This document shows, piece by piece, positions 26,356 to 35,491 of a stretch of DNA of 64,000 nucleotides; positions within the stretch are counted from its first letter, which is position 1; every line of letters starts with the position of its first letter. The notes beneath the pieces were generated by a model that worked only from the letters and a program-made list of their open reading frames with translations, did no database searches and had not been told where the DNA came from. Source of the DNA: Methylomonas paludis (GTDB lineage Bacteria > Pseudomonadota > Gammaproteobacteria > Methylococcales > Methylomonadaceae); assembly GCF_018734325.1 (NCBI RefSeq), contig NZ_CP073754.1, forward strand, positions 3,224,001-3,288,000, given 5' to 3'. The translations under genes and the position numbers were made by a program.

Positions 26356-28141
26356 AGTGATTGAGATTGACGAAGCCGAATTGTCATGCCTGGAAAAAAA
26401 CGTCGTTTCCAATAAATCCGAGGTCAGGCAATTATCGTTCGCTGATTTGGAATTACCTTGTTATATCGTTGAGGAAAACTGGTTTGAGCTAGGCGGCAAA
26501 CGTCAGCCTGGCGTCTGGTATTGCTATCAGACCGAAGGTAACCAGAAAACGCCATCGGCACAACATGCCATACGGATCTGTTCGCCATTATATATAGAAG
26601 CCGTCACCAATACCGAAGATGGTCAATTTTTTGGCCGCTTGTTACGTTTTCGCAATACCTTTGGCCGGTGGCGACAATGGGCCATGCCGATGGAATTGCT
26701 GCGCGGTTCCGGCGAAGAGTTGCGGGGCGAACTGTTAGCGGCAGGCGTGGAGATTGAACAGAAAAATCGGAATAAGCTTGCCGATTATCTGCAATCGCAT
26801 ATTCCGGACAAAATCATCACTGCTGCGACCCATACTGGTTGGACAACCAGTGGCAATGCCTTTGTGATGCCGGACCGGATTGTCGGTGCCGATAATGTCT
26901 ATCTGCAAAGCGACAGCATCGGTCAGTATGGGGCTATTCACCCAGGCGGCGATTACTGGGAATGGCAACAACTGGCAGCACTCTGTGCCGGAAATCCGGT
27001 ATTGATTTTATCACTATGCGTCTCATTCGCTGGGCCTTTGCTGGCAAAAGTCCATCATGATTCTGGAGGCATACATTGGGTAGGCGACTCCAGTACAGGT
27101 AAGACCACAGCTTTGTTGTTGGCAGTATCAGTATGGGGCGGCGAGGATTTCAAGCGCAGCTGGCGGGCCACTTCAAATGGTTTGGAAAGTGTTGCGGCCA
27201 TGTTATCTGATACTTGTTTGTGTCTGGATGAAATCAACGAAGCTGATCCGCAGGAAGTGGGCAGTATCGTTTACTGTTTAGGCAACGGAACTGGCAAAAC
27301 CAGAGCTAATAAAGTCGGTTCTGCCCGGCATGTTCAACGCTGGCGATTGACTATTCTGTCTACTGGCGAACGCTCCATCACTGCAGCCATGAAAGAAAGC
27401 GGTAAACAGACCAAAGCTGGTCAGTTGATGCGTTTGCTGAATATTCCGGCAAAACGGAAATTTGGCTTATTCGACCATCTACATCATTTTAAGGATGGCA
27501 GAATGCTTTCGGATTATTTCAAAAGCCAATGTGCAAGGCATTACGGTCATGCCGGCGTCCAGTTTGTCGAATATTTGATCCAGCAAGGCGATGCCGATTT
27601 CGGTGTGGTGCTGGCCAAAATTGAAATGCAATTTACTCATCATGATAATCAGTCGGCTAGGGCTGCATCGAAATTTGCCCTATACGCGATGGCCGGAGAG
27701 CTGGCAATCGAAGCCGGTATAGTTCACTGGGATCAAGGTACCGCATTACATGCCTGCCAAGCGATGTTTGCACAGTGGCAGCGTGATCGTGGCAAAGGTC
27801 TCACCGAGCATCAGCAAATTCTACAGAATGTCGGCGACTATATTCTCAAATACGGCGACACCCGTTTTACTGACAAGAACAATCCCAACGACAAGCCACG
27901 TGCTGAACGCGCTGGGTGGTATCTGGACAAAAGCGATGCCCGCATATTTCTGTTTACTAATGATGCGCTTCGGGAAGCCGGTGGCAATTTTGATTTCAAC
28001 CGGGTATTGGATGCACTGGAAGAGGCCAAATGGATCGCCGACCACAACCCTGGCAAACGAGCCAAGAAAACCGTTATCGTCGGAGTTGGCAAGCCAGCAC
28101 TTTATTGGATACTACCGATGGAGCATACTGATCATGCTTGA
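26342..28141 (+). CDS. DUF927 domain ATPase (satellite helicase-like)
   Basis: About 599 residues, DUF927 family. Walker A 'GDSSTGKTTAL' lies near residue 245 and Walker B-like 'CLCLDEINE' near 298, followed by 'ILSTGERSI' (sensor region). The family is associated with replicative helicase/primase proteins on plasmids, phages and P4-like islands. ATG 26342 has GAGGA 6 bases upstream; ATG 26336 is too close to it. It likely drives replication or maintenance of the mobile module together with AlpA. Confidence 0.85.
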   Translation: MFLPEVIEIDEAELSCLEKNVVSNKSEVRQLSFADLELPCYIVEENWFELGGKRQPGVWYCYQTEGNQKTPSAQHAIRICSPLYIEAVTNTEDGQFFGRLLRFRNTFGRWRQWAMPMELLRGSGEELRGELLAAGVEIEQKNRNKLADYLQSHIPDKIITAATHTGWTTSGNAFVMPDRIVGADNVYLQSDSIGQYGAIHPGGDYWEWQQLAALCAGNPVLILSLCVSFAGPLLAKVHHDSGGIHWVGDSSTGKTTALLLAVSVWGGEDFKRSWRATSNGLESVAAMLSDTCLCLDEINEADPQEVGSIVYCLGNGTGKTRANKVGSARHVQRWRLTILSTGERSITAAMKESGKQTKAGQLMRLLNIPAKRKFGLFDHLHHFKDGRMLSDYFKSQCARHYGHAGVQFVEYLIQQGDADFGVVLAKIEMQFTHHDNQSARAASKFALYAMAGELAIEAGIVHWDQGTALHACQAMFAQWQRDRGKGLTEHQQILQNVGDYILKYGDTRFTDKNNPNDKPRAERAGWYLDKSDARIFLFTNDALREAGGNFDFNRVLDALEEAKWIADHNPGKRAKKTVIVGVGKPALYWILPMEHTDHA

Positions 28142-28595
28142 AGGCTTGTTTCAGCAAATAGCTAATCAAATCCCACCCAAAGTTCCCTCGGCTTCTTCAG
28201 AAAAATCAACCAGGGAACCGCTGCAGCCCAGATTGTATAAGCCTATTCCCTGGGTTCCCCCAGTTCGCTCAGAAAGATACAAAACCCAAAATACACAACC
28301 ATTATCTGAACAGGACAGGCAAAAAATACTCGATTATTTGGCTGCCATCAGCGAAACTGATCAGGAAATTATTCAAGAGATTTTGGATATCTGCACCAGT
28401 GATAACAGCAAAAGGCTTTGGTTGCTGCAATGGGCTGCCAAGATTTTGCCAGTTCCAAAAATCGATTTATTGGATGACAGGCATTACTGTCGGGAGTGCG
28501 CTTTTATGAAAAACCGTAGATGCCAACGACATGGCTTTTGGCCAGTGGATAATATTCCTAGACGATGTGCTGATTTTCAATTTAAAAAAAGCTGA
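28134..28595 (+). CDS. Small Cys-rich protein, probable zinc-binding
   Basis: 153 residues from ATG 28134, overlapping the DUF927 stop by 8 bases. The N-terminal half is Pro/Ser-rich and probably disordered. The C-terminal end 'HYCRECAFMKNRRCQRHG' followed by 'RRCADF' has five Cys/His ligands typical of a small zinc site. A longer open frame extends upstream but is antisense-like read-through within the DUF927 gene. Function unknown. Confidence 0.6.
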   Translation: MLEGLFQQIANQIPPKVPSASSEKSTREPLQPRLYKPIPWVPPVRSERYKTQNTQPLSEQDRQKILDYLAAISETDQEIIQEILDICTSDNSKRLWLLQWAAKILPVPKIDLLDDRHYCRECAFMKNRRCQRHGFWPVDNIPRRCADFQFKKS

Positions 28596-28641
28596 AGTGA
28601 AAGGGTATATATTCAATCTTATAATTGTTGCCAACTATATT

Positions 28642-29145
28642 CTATATAATGCTTTGTACTCTAGCAGTTAACCCCAAGACAGTCTCGACATTTGATATAA
28701 CTGTTTTTGTCAGAGGATACTTTTGATTAAGTTCTCTCAGTGTAAGATTAAGATTTCCTTGTTTATGTACAACTGCATGCCTAGCTTTCATTAGCGAGTC
28801 CCAGGCTGAATGCTCTGGTGAATTCTCAATGTTTTCCATAAATGAAACTTTATATGTGCCGTCAAATCGATTAAGAGTCTCGTTTATCTTCTTTAAATCT
28901 GGACTTCTAAACTTTTGGGATAAAGTTTTCTTTATATAATTTGCAGCATGGGTATCCCCACACATTTCTGCTCTTCTTATGAATAACGACTCCAAGTAAT
29001 CTTCGTACTCAGATACTATCAATACAATTAGCCCAGCCACTAAATAGGTTTCGAGCTCTTTATCTTTTATATTTGTTGGATCTAAGCTACGAACATGCTC
29101 GGAGCATATTTCTAAAGCATTCTCAATTCTTTGAAAGTGCATCAT
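28642..29145 (-). CDS. HEPN-domain protein (MAE_28990-like)
   Basis: 167 residues, all-helical, with 'KARHAVVHKQG' near residue 124 providing the HEPN R-X4-H RNase motif. It resembles the MAE_28990/MAE_18760-like HEPN group. Such proteins are often found next to DUF262 genes in defence regions, as here: its start overlaps the DUF262 stop by 4 bases (ATGA). Probably an RNase effector controlled by its partner. Confidence 0.75.
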   Translation of the reverse strand: MMHFQRIENALEICSEHVRSLDPTNIKDKELETYLVAGLIVLIVSEYEDYLESLFIRRAEMCGDTHAANYIKKTLSQKFRSPDLKKINETLNRFDGTYKVSFMENIENSPEHSAWDSLMKARHAVVHKQGNLNLTLRELNQKYPLTKTVISNVETVLGLTARVQSII

Positions 29146-30227
29146 TTTGATAAATATTGTTTTGCAAGACCCATTCTGAGTTCGACAATTGAATCATCTG
29201 CAGTTGCTCCACGAACACCTTTGATAAAATCATCATCACCTTTCAGCCTATTAAACCTATCTTTCAAATCTGAATTAAATCCAAATTTAGCTAATGTTGT
29301 AAAGGTTGAATCAAAAACAGCAACGTTAAGACCTGACCAGATATGAAATGGTCTTTCACCAAGAAACTCTATAACTTTGTCACAGGTTTCTTTGAATAAC
29401 TTCTCGAAATTCTGCCGTTTCTCAATATCTATATGTTGATTTTTTCTCATAAAATTTGACATAAAATCTTTTATCGGCCTTTCATAGTTATCTCCATTTT
29501 CATAAAATGAAAAAAACCTAAGAATCAATTCAACATCTTTCTGGCGTTTGTGTGTTGGAATACTTCCAAATATTTTTCGCCAATTATCATAGTTATTTAG
29601 TTCGCAGAGTAAGTTATTAAACTCGCCATGATATACGCAATTTCGTATTTCTTGCCCCACTAACTGGGTTCCTCCAGTATTTAGGCGTTCGAAAATATGA
29701 TAAACACTTGTATTACCATTTGGGGTTAGCTGCTTAACAACAAATGCTCGAAGTACACTATCATTTAATTTATTAAAAGCGGCTTGATCTGAATCTTCAA
29801 GCTCAGCATACGTTTTATTGTGATAAGCACTTCTCTCATTTAATCCAGTTAATCTAAAAACTTTACGGCGACCAGCCTTATCAGCTTCCCCAAAGTAACC
29901 ATCAAAATAATAAACAACCGACATTAATCGTTGCTGTCCATCAATAACAAGTTGCTCATTGTTAATTTCATCAGTAAATAAAAAAATAGCTGGCACAGGC
30001 AAGCCGAGTAAAAAAGACTCAATTAAACGACTGGCTTGCTTTATATTCCAGACATAGTTTCTTTGAAATCCTGGAACAGTCATTGATCCCTTCTTATATT
30101 TGGAAACAAGGCCTTCTAAAGTAAAATCAGCTGGATATGTAATAACTTCATATGTTGCAGGAGTTGATTCTAAGTCAATATTTTCACTCTCAATAACTTC
30201 GAGCCCTTCGTTGTAATCCGTTGTCAT
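29142..30227 (-). CDS. DUF262 domain protein (GmrSD/ParB-like)
   Basis: 361 residues. N-terminal DUF262 hallmarks: 'VPGFQRNYVW' near residue 52 and 'LVIDGQQRLMSV' near 95, the ParB-like nucleotide-hydrolysing core used by GmrSD-type defence enzymes. The C-terminal half is helical without the usual DUF1524 HNH nuclease. The HEPN partner downstream may supply the nuclease function instead. Confidence 0.85.
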   Translation of the reverse strand: MTTDYNEGLEVIESENIDLESTPATYEVITYPADFTLEGLVSKYKKGSMTVPGFQRNYVWNIKQASRLIESFLLGLPVPAIFLFTDEINNEQLVIDGQQRLMSVVYYFDGYFGEADKAGRRKVFRLTGLNERSAYHNKTYAELEDSDQAAFNKLNDSVLRAFVVKQLTPNGNTSVYHIFERLNTGGTQLVGQEIRNCVYHGEFNNLLCELNNYDNWRKIFGSIPTHKRQKDVELILRFFSFYENGDNYERPIKDFMSNFMRKNQHIDIEKRQNFEKLFKETCDKVIEFLGERPFHIWSGLNVAVFDSTFTTLAKFGFNSDLKDRFNRLKGDDDFIKGVRGATADDSIVELRMGLAKQYLSK

Positions 30228-30307
30228 TTTGTTCTCATATAATTTAAATTAGTAAATGCTCACTGTTTACCTTTCAAATAAAATACAATTTTATCAAAGA
30301 TAATGGG

Positions 30308-31594
30308 TTAACCGTTTTTCCGGAACGGAACTACCGCTGTCCCAGATTTTAATCCATCGAGATAATCCGCCCACCACTGCATTAACTCCGCCCGGTCATT
30401 CAAATATTGTGCATGATTATAAGCCGCTTCTGTCTTGCCTTTGACGATATGTGATAATTGCGCTTCAATCATTTCCCCGCTAAATTTTCCTTTTCCATCT
30501 TCCCTTATCCGGGTTGAGGCAATGCCCCGAAAGCCGTGAGCGGTCATTTCCTCTTTGCTGTAGCCCATTCGGCGTAATGCGCTTAATAGGGCCTCTGCAG
30601 CCATGTGGCGTTCGTGCTTGCTGCCTGCGGCCGTTCTTAGTCCGGTAAAGACATAGCGCCCATTACCGGTTAAGGGCTGAATGTCTCGCAGAATTGCGAT
30701 TGCCTGACGGGATAGCGGGACATAGTGAACTCGATCAGGATCGTTTTTAAGAACAGCCCGTTGTTTCTTGATGTGTGCCGGTACCGTCCATAAGGCCTTA
30801 TCAAAATCAATATCTTTCCATTCCAGCGTCGCCAACTCACCCGGCCTAACGAAGGTTAGCGGCAGCAATTGCAGCGCAGATCGAACAATGGACGATCCTT
30901 TGTAGTCGGTAATGTCATTCAACAGTGTTGAAATATCATCGACATTTTTTAGCCTGGCAAAGTTTTTTTGCGGCGGAACCGGTTTCAAAACTGTTCTAAT
31001 TGCTGTAGCTGGATTATTTTCGCAACGGCCAGTACCAATGGCATAGGCAAAAACCGCTTCACAAGCCTGATTGGTGCGGTGTGCCGTTTCAATTGCGCCC
31101 CGTGACTCGATTCGCCGAATGGTTTCAAGCAAAGTAATGGCCGTGATGGTATTAATGGGAGTGGCTCCCAAATAAGGAAACACGTCATTAACTAGCCTGG
31201 TCAGTGTCCGCTGGGCATGGCCATCTGTCCAGGTGTCTTTTTTGTATTCCCACCATTCACGCGCTATGGGTTCAAAGCTATCGGCTCCGCTTTGGCTGAT
31301 GCGTTCGGCTTTTCGTTGCTGGCTAGGGTCAATGCCATTGGCGACCTTCGCCCTGAGTTCTGCTCGCCTTTCTCTGGCGCCGGGCAAAGTTATTTCGGGG
31401 TAAAGGCCAAGCGACAAGGTTTTTTGCTTGCCGTCGACGCGATAGTCAAAACGCCACCAGGATGAACGTTCCGGTTCTGCGACAAAATACAATCCGCCGC
31501 CATCCGGCGCTTTATTTGCCTTGCCTTCTTTCTTTGCAGTTGCCGCCATACTTTTAATGGTCAGCGGCGATAGTTTGTTCAGTGTTTTCGCCAT
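30308..31594 (-). CDS. P4-family tyrosine integrase of the ssrA island
   Basis: 428 residues from ATG 31594 ('MAKTLNKLSPLTIKS'). N-terminal DUF4102 arm-binding domain, SAM-like core-binding domain, then the catalytic domain: Arg in 'RPGELATLEW', HxxR in 'HGFRGIAS', and Tyr in 'AYNHAQYLNDR'. The open frame extends to 31684, but that part encodes the arm-type TACCAGCA sites, so I prefer the internal start. It sits next to the 3' end of ssrA and reads away from it, the standard arrangement for integration there. Confidence 0.92.
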   Translation of the reverse strand: MAKTLNKLSPLTIKSMAATAKKEGKANKAPDGGGLYFVAEPERSSWWRFDYRVDGKQKTLSLGLYPEITLPGARERRAELRAKVANGIDPSQQRKAERISQSGADSFEPIAREWWEYKKDTWTDGHAQRTLTRLVNDVFPYLGATPINTITAITLLETIRRIESRGAIETAHRTNQACEAVFAYAIGTGRCENNPATAIRTVLKPVPPQKNFARLKNVDDISTLLNDITDYKGSSIVRSALQLLPLTFVRPGELATLEWKDIDFDKALWTVPAHIKKQRAVLKNDPDRVHYVPLSRQAIAILRDIQPLTGNGRYVFTGLRTAAGSKHERHMAAEALLSALRRMGYSKEEMTAHGFRGIASTRIREDGKGKFSGEMIEAQLSHIVKGKTEAAYNHAQYLNDRAELMQWWADYLDGLKSGTAVVPFRKNG

Positions 31595-31606
31595 GTGCAG
31601 CCCCAT

Positions 31607-31657
31607 TGCTGGTAATTGCTTTGCTGGTAAACCGTCTACCAGCATTTTTACCAGCAA
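31607..31657. repeat. Arm-type integrase sites, right end of island
   Basis: Four copies of the octamer TACCAGCA: inverted at 31607-31614 and 31622-31629, direct at 31637-31644 and 31649-31656. The last two and their surroundings match the left end (5425-5446) at 20 of 22 bases. Confidence 0.7.
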
Positions 31658-31699
31658 TTGCCGGTAGATTGTATTGTATTCCACTGAACATCACTGGAC

Positions 31700-31735
31700 A
31701 ACAAAAAACCCGCTAGACCTTGCAGCCTGCGGGTT
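31700..31735 (-). terminator. Terminator-like hairpin downstream of ssrA
   Basis: AAACCCGC and GCGGGTTT arms with about a 15-base loop; on the minus strand it is followed by a T run. It probably terminates ssrA at the island-side junction, replacing the terminator displaced to 5306-5340. Confidence 0.75.
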
Positions 31736-31770
31736 TATCGTATTTCTTTGGACTTTCTTGGATGGTATTT

Positions 31771-32145
31771 TGGTGGAGGCGGCGGGAATTGAACCCGCGT
31801 CCGCAAGCACTCCGCTACAAGCTCTACATGCTTATCCCGCGCTTTTGATTTAACTGTTGACTACCCGTCGGGCCAAGAGCTTCAACAGCGATTTCGATTG
31901 GATTTAGTGCTTTAAGCTCCGAACGAAGCCCTGGCACGATCTTATGTAATATGATCCCTGAGTGTTCCGAAGAACCTGCGCGCATAAGCACACACAGTCA
32001 GAGAAGTGGTGCAGGGTTTAAGCTGCTAAGGCCACTGAGTAGTTTTCGTCGTTTGCGAATACTTGTTTCAGTAGGATTTACGAGGTGTACTGTCCTCGGC
32101 ATGCACCTGAAGTTTTGCTACCCACGTCGAAGCCAGGTCGCCCCC
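31771..32145 (-). ncRNA. ssrA: Transfer-messenger RNA (tmRNA)
   Basis: The minus strand begins with GGGGGCGACC at 32145 and ends with the TPsiC arm and CCA at 31771 (3' part GGTTCAATTCCCGCCGCC), giving 375 nt, the normal length. The tRNA-like ends pair, and a tag reading frame lies in between. It rescues stalled ribosomes with SmpB. The 3' end serves as the integration site of the island to its left. Confidence 0.95.
32018..32056 (-). CDS. tmRNA proteolysis tag peptide
   Basis: Reads Ala-Asn-Asp-Glu-Asn-Tyr-Ser-Val-Ala-Leu-Ala-Ala then TAA inside ssrA. It follows the proteobacterial ANDENY...ALAA plan, with Ser-Val inserted before the terminal ALAA degron recognised by ClpXP. Confidence 0.85.
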   Translation of the reverse strand, partial: ANDENYSVALAA

Positions 32146-32155
32146 AAGAGATTAA

Positions 32156-32161
32156 ATAATA
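32156..32161 (-). promoter_or_regulatory. Likely -10 element of ssrA
   Basis: TATTAT on the minus strand, ending 11 bases before the first G of tmRNA. No convincing -35 is seen. Confidence 0.45.
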
Positions 32162-32213
32162 GCATGTTTTGGCTTTGTTTGCCGGGATGTTGTATGGTTT
32201 ATCCAGTGCGGGT

Positions 32214-32639
32214 TTATTGCATAAATTTCAGCAGGGCATTAACCGGGAGAGCGAAGCTTTGTCTGGCCACATCGCCCACCTGACCGGTGTAGCTGCGTTG
32301 CAGGTATAAGTCCACACCGCAGACTTTGGCGATCATGGAGCAGCGGCCACTGAGGCTGAACTGACCGCCCTGGAGTATATAGGTTAAGGGTACGCAGTCG
32401 GCTCTGAGGATGGGGCCGGCGACGATAAGGTCGATGCGCTGGTCAAAGCTATCGTAATTCAGGCTATCCGGCAACAGCTTGAGCTGAGCCAATAAAATTT
32501 TTTGATCTTGACCTATGCAACCATATATAGTGCAATGACAATTCTGTAAATCCTGGAGAAGGAGCTCCGCAAATCTTGCTGCATTTAGCCTGTCAGGATG
32601 TTGTTGGCGAATGTTTTCTAATCCGTTTATTTGTCTCAT
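32214..32639 (-). CDS. Hypothetical protein next to ssrA
   Basis: 141 residues, no signal peptide, no family recognised. Alpha/beta pattern with 'CTIYGCIGQDQKILLAQLKLLP', cut here, and a distinctive 'RSYTGQVGDVARQSFALP' near the C-terminus. It lies 68 bases upstream of ssrA on the same strand and is divergent from cysD. It appears to be outside the island. Confidence 0.6.
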   Translation of the reverse strand: MRQINGLENIRQQHPDRLNAARFAELLLQDLQNCHCTIYGCIGQDQKILLAQLKLLPDSLNYDSFDQRIDLIVAGPILRADCVPLTYILQGGQFSLSGRCSMIAKVCGVDLYLQRSYTGQVGDVARQSFALPVNALLKFMQ

Positions 32640-32734
32640 TTGCTTTAGTTAATGGCTTTGCTGGAAATTTGCCTATAAAATAATGCATTTGCACTTCATT
32701 GCCCAATGCGGTTAAACCGCCCCGGAACCCGTTC

Positions 32735-33643
32735 ATGACCGATTATAAATTAACTCATCTCAAACAGCTTGAAGCTGAAAGCATCCATATCATTCGTGAA
32801 GTCGCGGCAGAATTTGAAAAACCGGTGATGCTTTATTCCATAGGCAAGGATTCTGCGGTGATGCTGCATCTTACCCGTAAGGCGTTTTTTCCGGGCAAGC
32901 CGCCGTTTCCGTTATTACATGTGGATACTACCTGGAAATTTAAGGAGATGATTGCTTTTCGTGACCAACTGGTTAGCGAGCTGGGCTGGGATTTGCTGGT
33001 GCATATTAATCAGGACGGGGTGGCGCAAAATATCGGGCCGTTCACTCACGGCAGTAAAAAACATACCGATGTGATGAAAACCGATGGCTTGAAACAGGCC
33101 TTAAACAAGTATCAGTTTGATGCGGCTTTTGGCGGGGCCAGACGGGATGAGGAAAAATCCCGCGCCAAGGAACGGGTGTATTCGTTCCGTGACAAGAACC
33201 ATCGCTGGGACCCGAAAAACCAGCGCCCGGAACTGTGGAATATTTATAACGGCAAAATTGATAAGGGTGAAAGCATCCGGGTGTTCCCATTGTCCAACTG
33301 GACTGAGCTGGACATCTGGCAATATATTCATCTGGAAAATATTCCGATTGTACCTTTGTATTTTGCCAAGGAGCGGCCAGTGGTGGAAAGAGACGGGATG
33401 CTGATTATGGTGGACGATGACCGGATGCCGATCGGCCCGGACGAAAAAGTGGAGATGAAAATGGTGCGGTTCCGCACCCTGGGTTGTTATCCGCTAACCG
33501 GCGCGGTGGAATCCACCGCTACGACTTTGCCGGAAATTATTCAGGAAATGTTGCTGACCACGACTTCTGAACGCCAGGGCCGTTTGATTGACCATGATCA
33601 GGCCGGTTCGATGGAACAGAAGAAACGTGAGGGTTATTTTTAA
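32735..33643 (+). CDS. cysD: Sulfate adenylyltransferase subunit 2
   Basis: 302 residues from ATG 32735. PP-loop pyrophosphatase motif '[13 protein letters not shown]' near residue 37, '[12 protein letters not shown]' following, and the C-terminal '[21 protein letters not shown]' end typical of CysD. It makes adenosine 5'-phosphosulfate from sulfate and ATP with the GTPase CysN. Normally cysN follows directly; here an ATPase and a nuclease-like gene intervene. Confidence 0.96.
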   Translation: MTDYKLTHLKQLEAESIHIIREVAAEFEKPVMLYSIGKDSAVMLHLTRKAFFPGKPPFPLLHVDTTWKFKEMIAFRDQLVSELGWDLLVHINQDGVAQNIGPFTHGSKKHTDVMKTDGLKQALNKYQFDAAFGGARRDEEKSRAKERVYSFRDKNHRWDPKNQRPELWNIYNGKIDKGESIRVFPLSNWTELDIWQYIHLENIPIVPLYFAKERPVVERDGMLIMVDDDRMPIGPDEKVEMKMVRFRTLGCYPLTGAVESTATTLPEIIQEMLLTTTSERQGRLIDHDQAGSMEQKKREGYF

Positions 33644-33663
33644 ATTTCATAGCCGCCCCCATT

Positions 33664-34746
33664 ATGATTAATGATGTTCAGCTAAAAAACTTTGGACCAA
33701 TAGCCGACCTGGATTGGCAAAGCTTAGGCAAAATCAATCTGGTGATTGGTAGTAATGGCTGCGGCAAGACATTTTTGCTGAAGGCGATGTATAGCGCTGT
33801 ACGGGCACTTGAAGAATATAAGCGAGGCGATGAAGACAGGGAGCTTACAGAAATACTAAGAGCGAAACTTTATTGGACGTTTCAACCAGTAAAAGGCAAC
33901 GACCTTATCTCAAAGTCTGAAGCTAAAACCTTGGACTTTAGTTTGCGATTGGATCTAAAAAAAATCAATTACATAACCCAAAAAATAGCCGACAATAAAG
34001 CTATTACAATATTGAACAATGAAGTTGATCCCATAACCTACAATTCCATTTTTTTGCCTGCTAAAGAAATTTTATCGGTACACGATATCATTTTAAAATC
34101 TAGAGAATTGGATAAGGTTTTTGGATTCGACGATACTTATTACGATTTAGCTAAAGCCATACGTTTCCCGGCTGTTCAACCTTTTGAATTGGGTAAAAAA
34201 GACGCTGGATTAGGCAAAGGCGCATTCTTTTCTTCACATGTAAAAGGCCAGTTTTCAAGCGATTTTCTGGACGCCCGTAACCAATTAGCAAGCATGATAG
34301 GTGGCGTTATAGAAATGGATAGCGAAACCAACCGCTGGTTTTTTAAACAAGGTCAACGACGATTTGCTATCGGTACAACTGCGGAAGGCATAAAAAAAAT
34401 TGCCATACTTGATACGTTGTTGGGCAACGGCTATCTTTCTGAAAACTCTATCGTGTTTATCGACGAACCGGAAGCCAATCTACACCCCACGGCCATTGCC
34501 AAACTACTAGATATTATTGCCGTTTTAGCCTTGCACGGCATTCAATTTTTTTTAGCCAGTCATTCGTATTTTGTGATTAAAAAGCTATTTTTAATTGCTC
34601 AAGAACAAAAGATGTCTATTCCAGTGCTATCCAAGGAAGGCGATAGCTGGCAGCAATCGGATTTATTGACAGGAATGCCTGACAATTCCATCATTGATGA
34701 ATCTATAAGGCTTTATAAAGAAGAAGTCGAATTAGCATTCAAATGA
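33664..34746 (+). CDS. AAA/ABC-type ATPase inserted between cysD and cysN
   Basis: 360 residues. Walker A 'GSNGCGKTF' at residues 29-37; Walker B 'SIVFIDEPEANLHP' near 262-275; 'FLASHSYFVI' supplies the H-loop. This is the compact AAA15/OLD-like ATPase group found in many two-gene defence systems. It has no TOPRIM domain. It begins 20 bases after cysD and overlaps the next gene by 4 bases. Base composition and codon use are visibly more AT-rich than in cysD/cysN, indicating transfer. Confidence 0.8.
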   Translation: MINDVQLKNFGPIADLDWQSLGKINLVIGSNGCGKTFLLKAMYSAVRALEEYKRGDEDRELTEILRAKLYWTFQPVKGNDLISKSEAKTLDFSLRLDLKKINYITQKIADNKAITILNNEVDPITYNSIFLPAKEILSVHDIILKSRELDKVFGFDDTYYDLAKAIRFPAVQPFELGKKDAGLGKGAFFSSHVKGQFSSDFLDARNQLASMIGGVIEMDSETNRWFFKQGQRRFAIGTTAEGIKKIAILDTLLGNGYLSENSIVFIDEPEANLHPTAIAKLLDIIAVLALHGIQFFLASHSYFVIKKLFLIAQEQKMSIPVLSKEGDSWQQSDLLTGMPDNSIIDESIRLYKEEVELAFK

Positions 34747-35252
34747 TAAGCCAACCAAAAAATGAATTTGAAAGAATGTTCGGCCCTTATGAGCCTGGAC
34801 ATTGCTTTGATCTTGAAAACTGCGATGTTGTAAAAAACGCCCAAGGTATAAAAATTGCCGAGTTTTTATACCTTAACATTAAAGATAATCATATAAATAT
34901 TGCTATTATTGAAGCAAAAACCAGTATTCCTCCATATGACGAAATTGATGCCATTAAGCAAAAATTTAGGAATAGTCTAGCTTTATTTGCGGCTTATTAT
35001 TTAAAAAGACATAACAATAGCTCCACACAATTACCTCAAAAATTTCATTCAGTTGATTTTGCCAGCATACAATTCAAATTGGTTTTAGCTGTGCAGAGGC
35101 CTGATCAAAAGCTGATGCCTGGATTTAGGGATTTATTTAAAAAGGAGCTCAAGCCAATTGTAAAAATCTGGAATATTACAGACTTAGCTTTGCAAGTTAT
35201 GGATACTGAAGATCTTAGGAAGCACGGTTTAATCAATACTCAATCTGAATAA
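34743..35252 (+). CDS. Putative PD-(D/E)XK-like partner protein of the ATPase
   Basis: 169 residues, no named family. 'NIKDNHINIAIIEAKTS' gives D48, E57 and K59 with the spacing of a PD-(D/E)XK nuclease core: two strands, the second holding E-x-K. The rest is alpha/beta. It is translated by an ATGA overlap from the ATPase gene, so the proteins are probably made in fixed ratio and act together. Possible anti-phage effector; inference from architecture. Confidence 0.55.
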   Translation: MISQPKNEFERMFGPYEPGHCFDLENCDVVKNAQGIKIAEFLYLNIKDNHINIAIIEAKTSIPPYDEIDAIKQKFRNSLALFAAYYLKRHNNSSTQLPQKFHSVDFASIQFKLVLAVQRPDQKLMPGFRDLFKKELKPIVKIWNITDLALQVMDTEDLRKHGLINTQSE

Positions 35253-35491
35253 ATATAGAAAATGTTAGCTTGGCCTCGAATGATGCGCAGTACATCGTTT
35301 AGCACCACAACTACTTATTTTTCAAAGGATACTTAGCGCTGAGTAGTTACAAACTTTAAATAATAACCATTACACAAGTTACCGACTTTAATTGATGGGC
35401 TTGTTTTATAAAAAATTTTCGCCCAATTGTGACCAGTGTTGTTGCATGGCATTTAGGAAAACTCACTTTTTAACCGATTTCAGAGAACATT

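Noticed and set aside
27750-28133. Upstream extension of the Cys-rich protein frame
   Set aside because: It lies inside the DUF927 gene in another frame; ATG 28134 is the sensible start.
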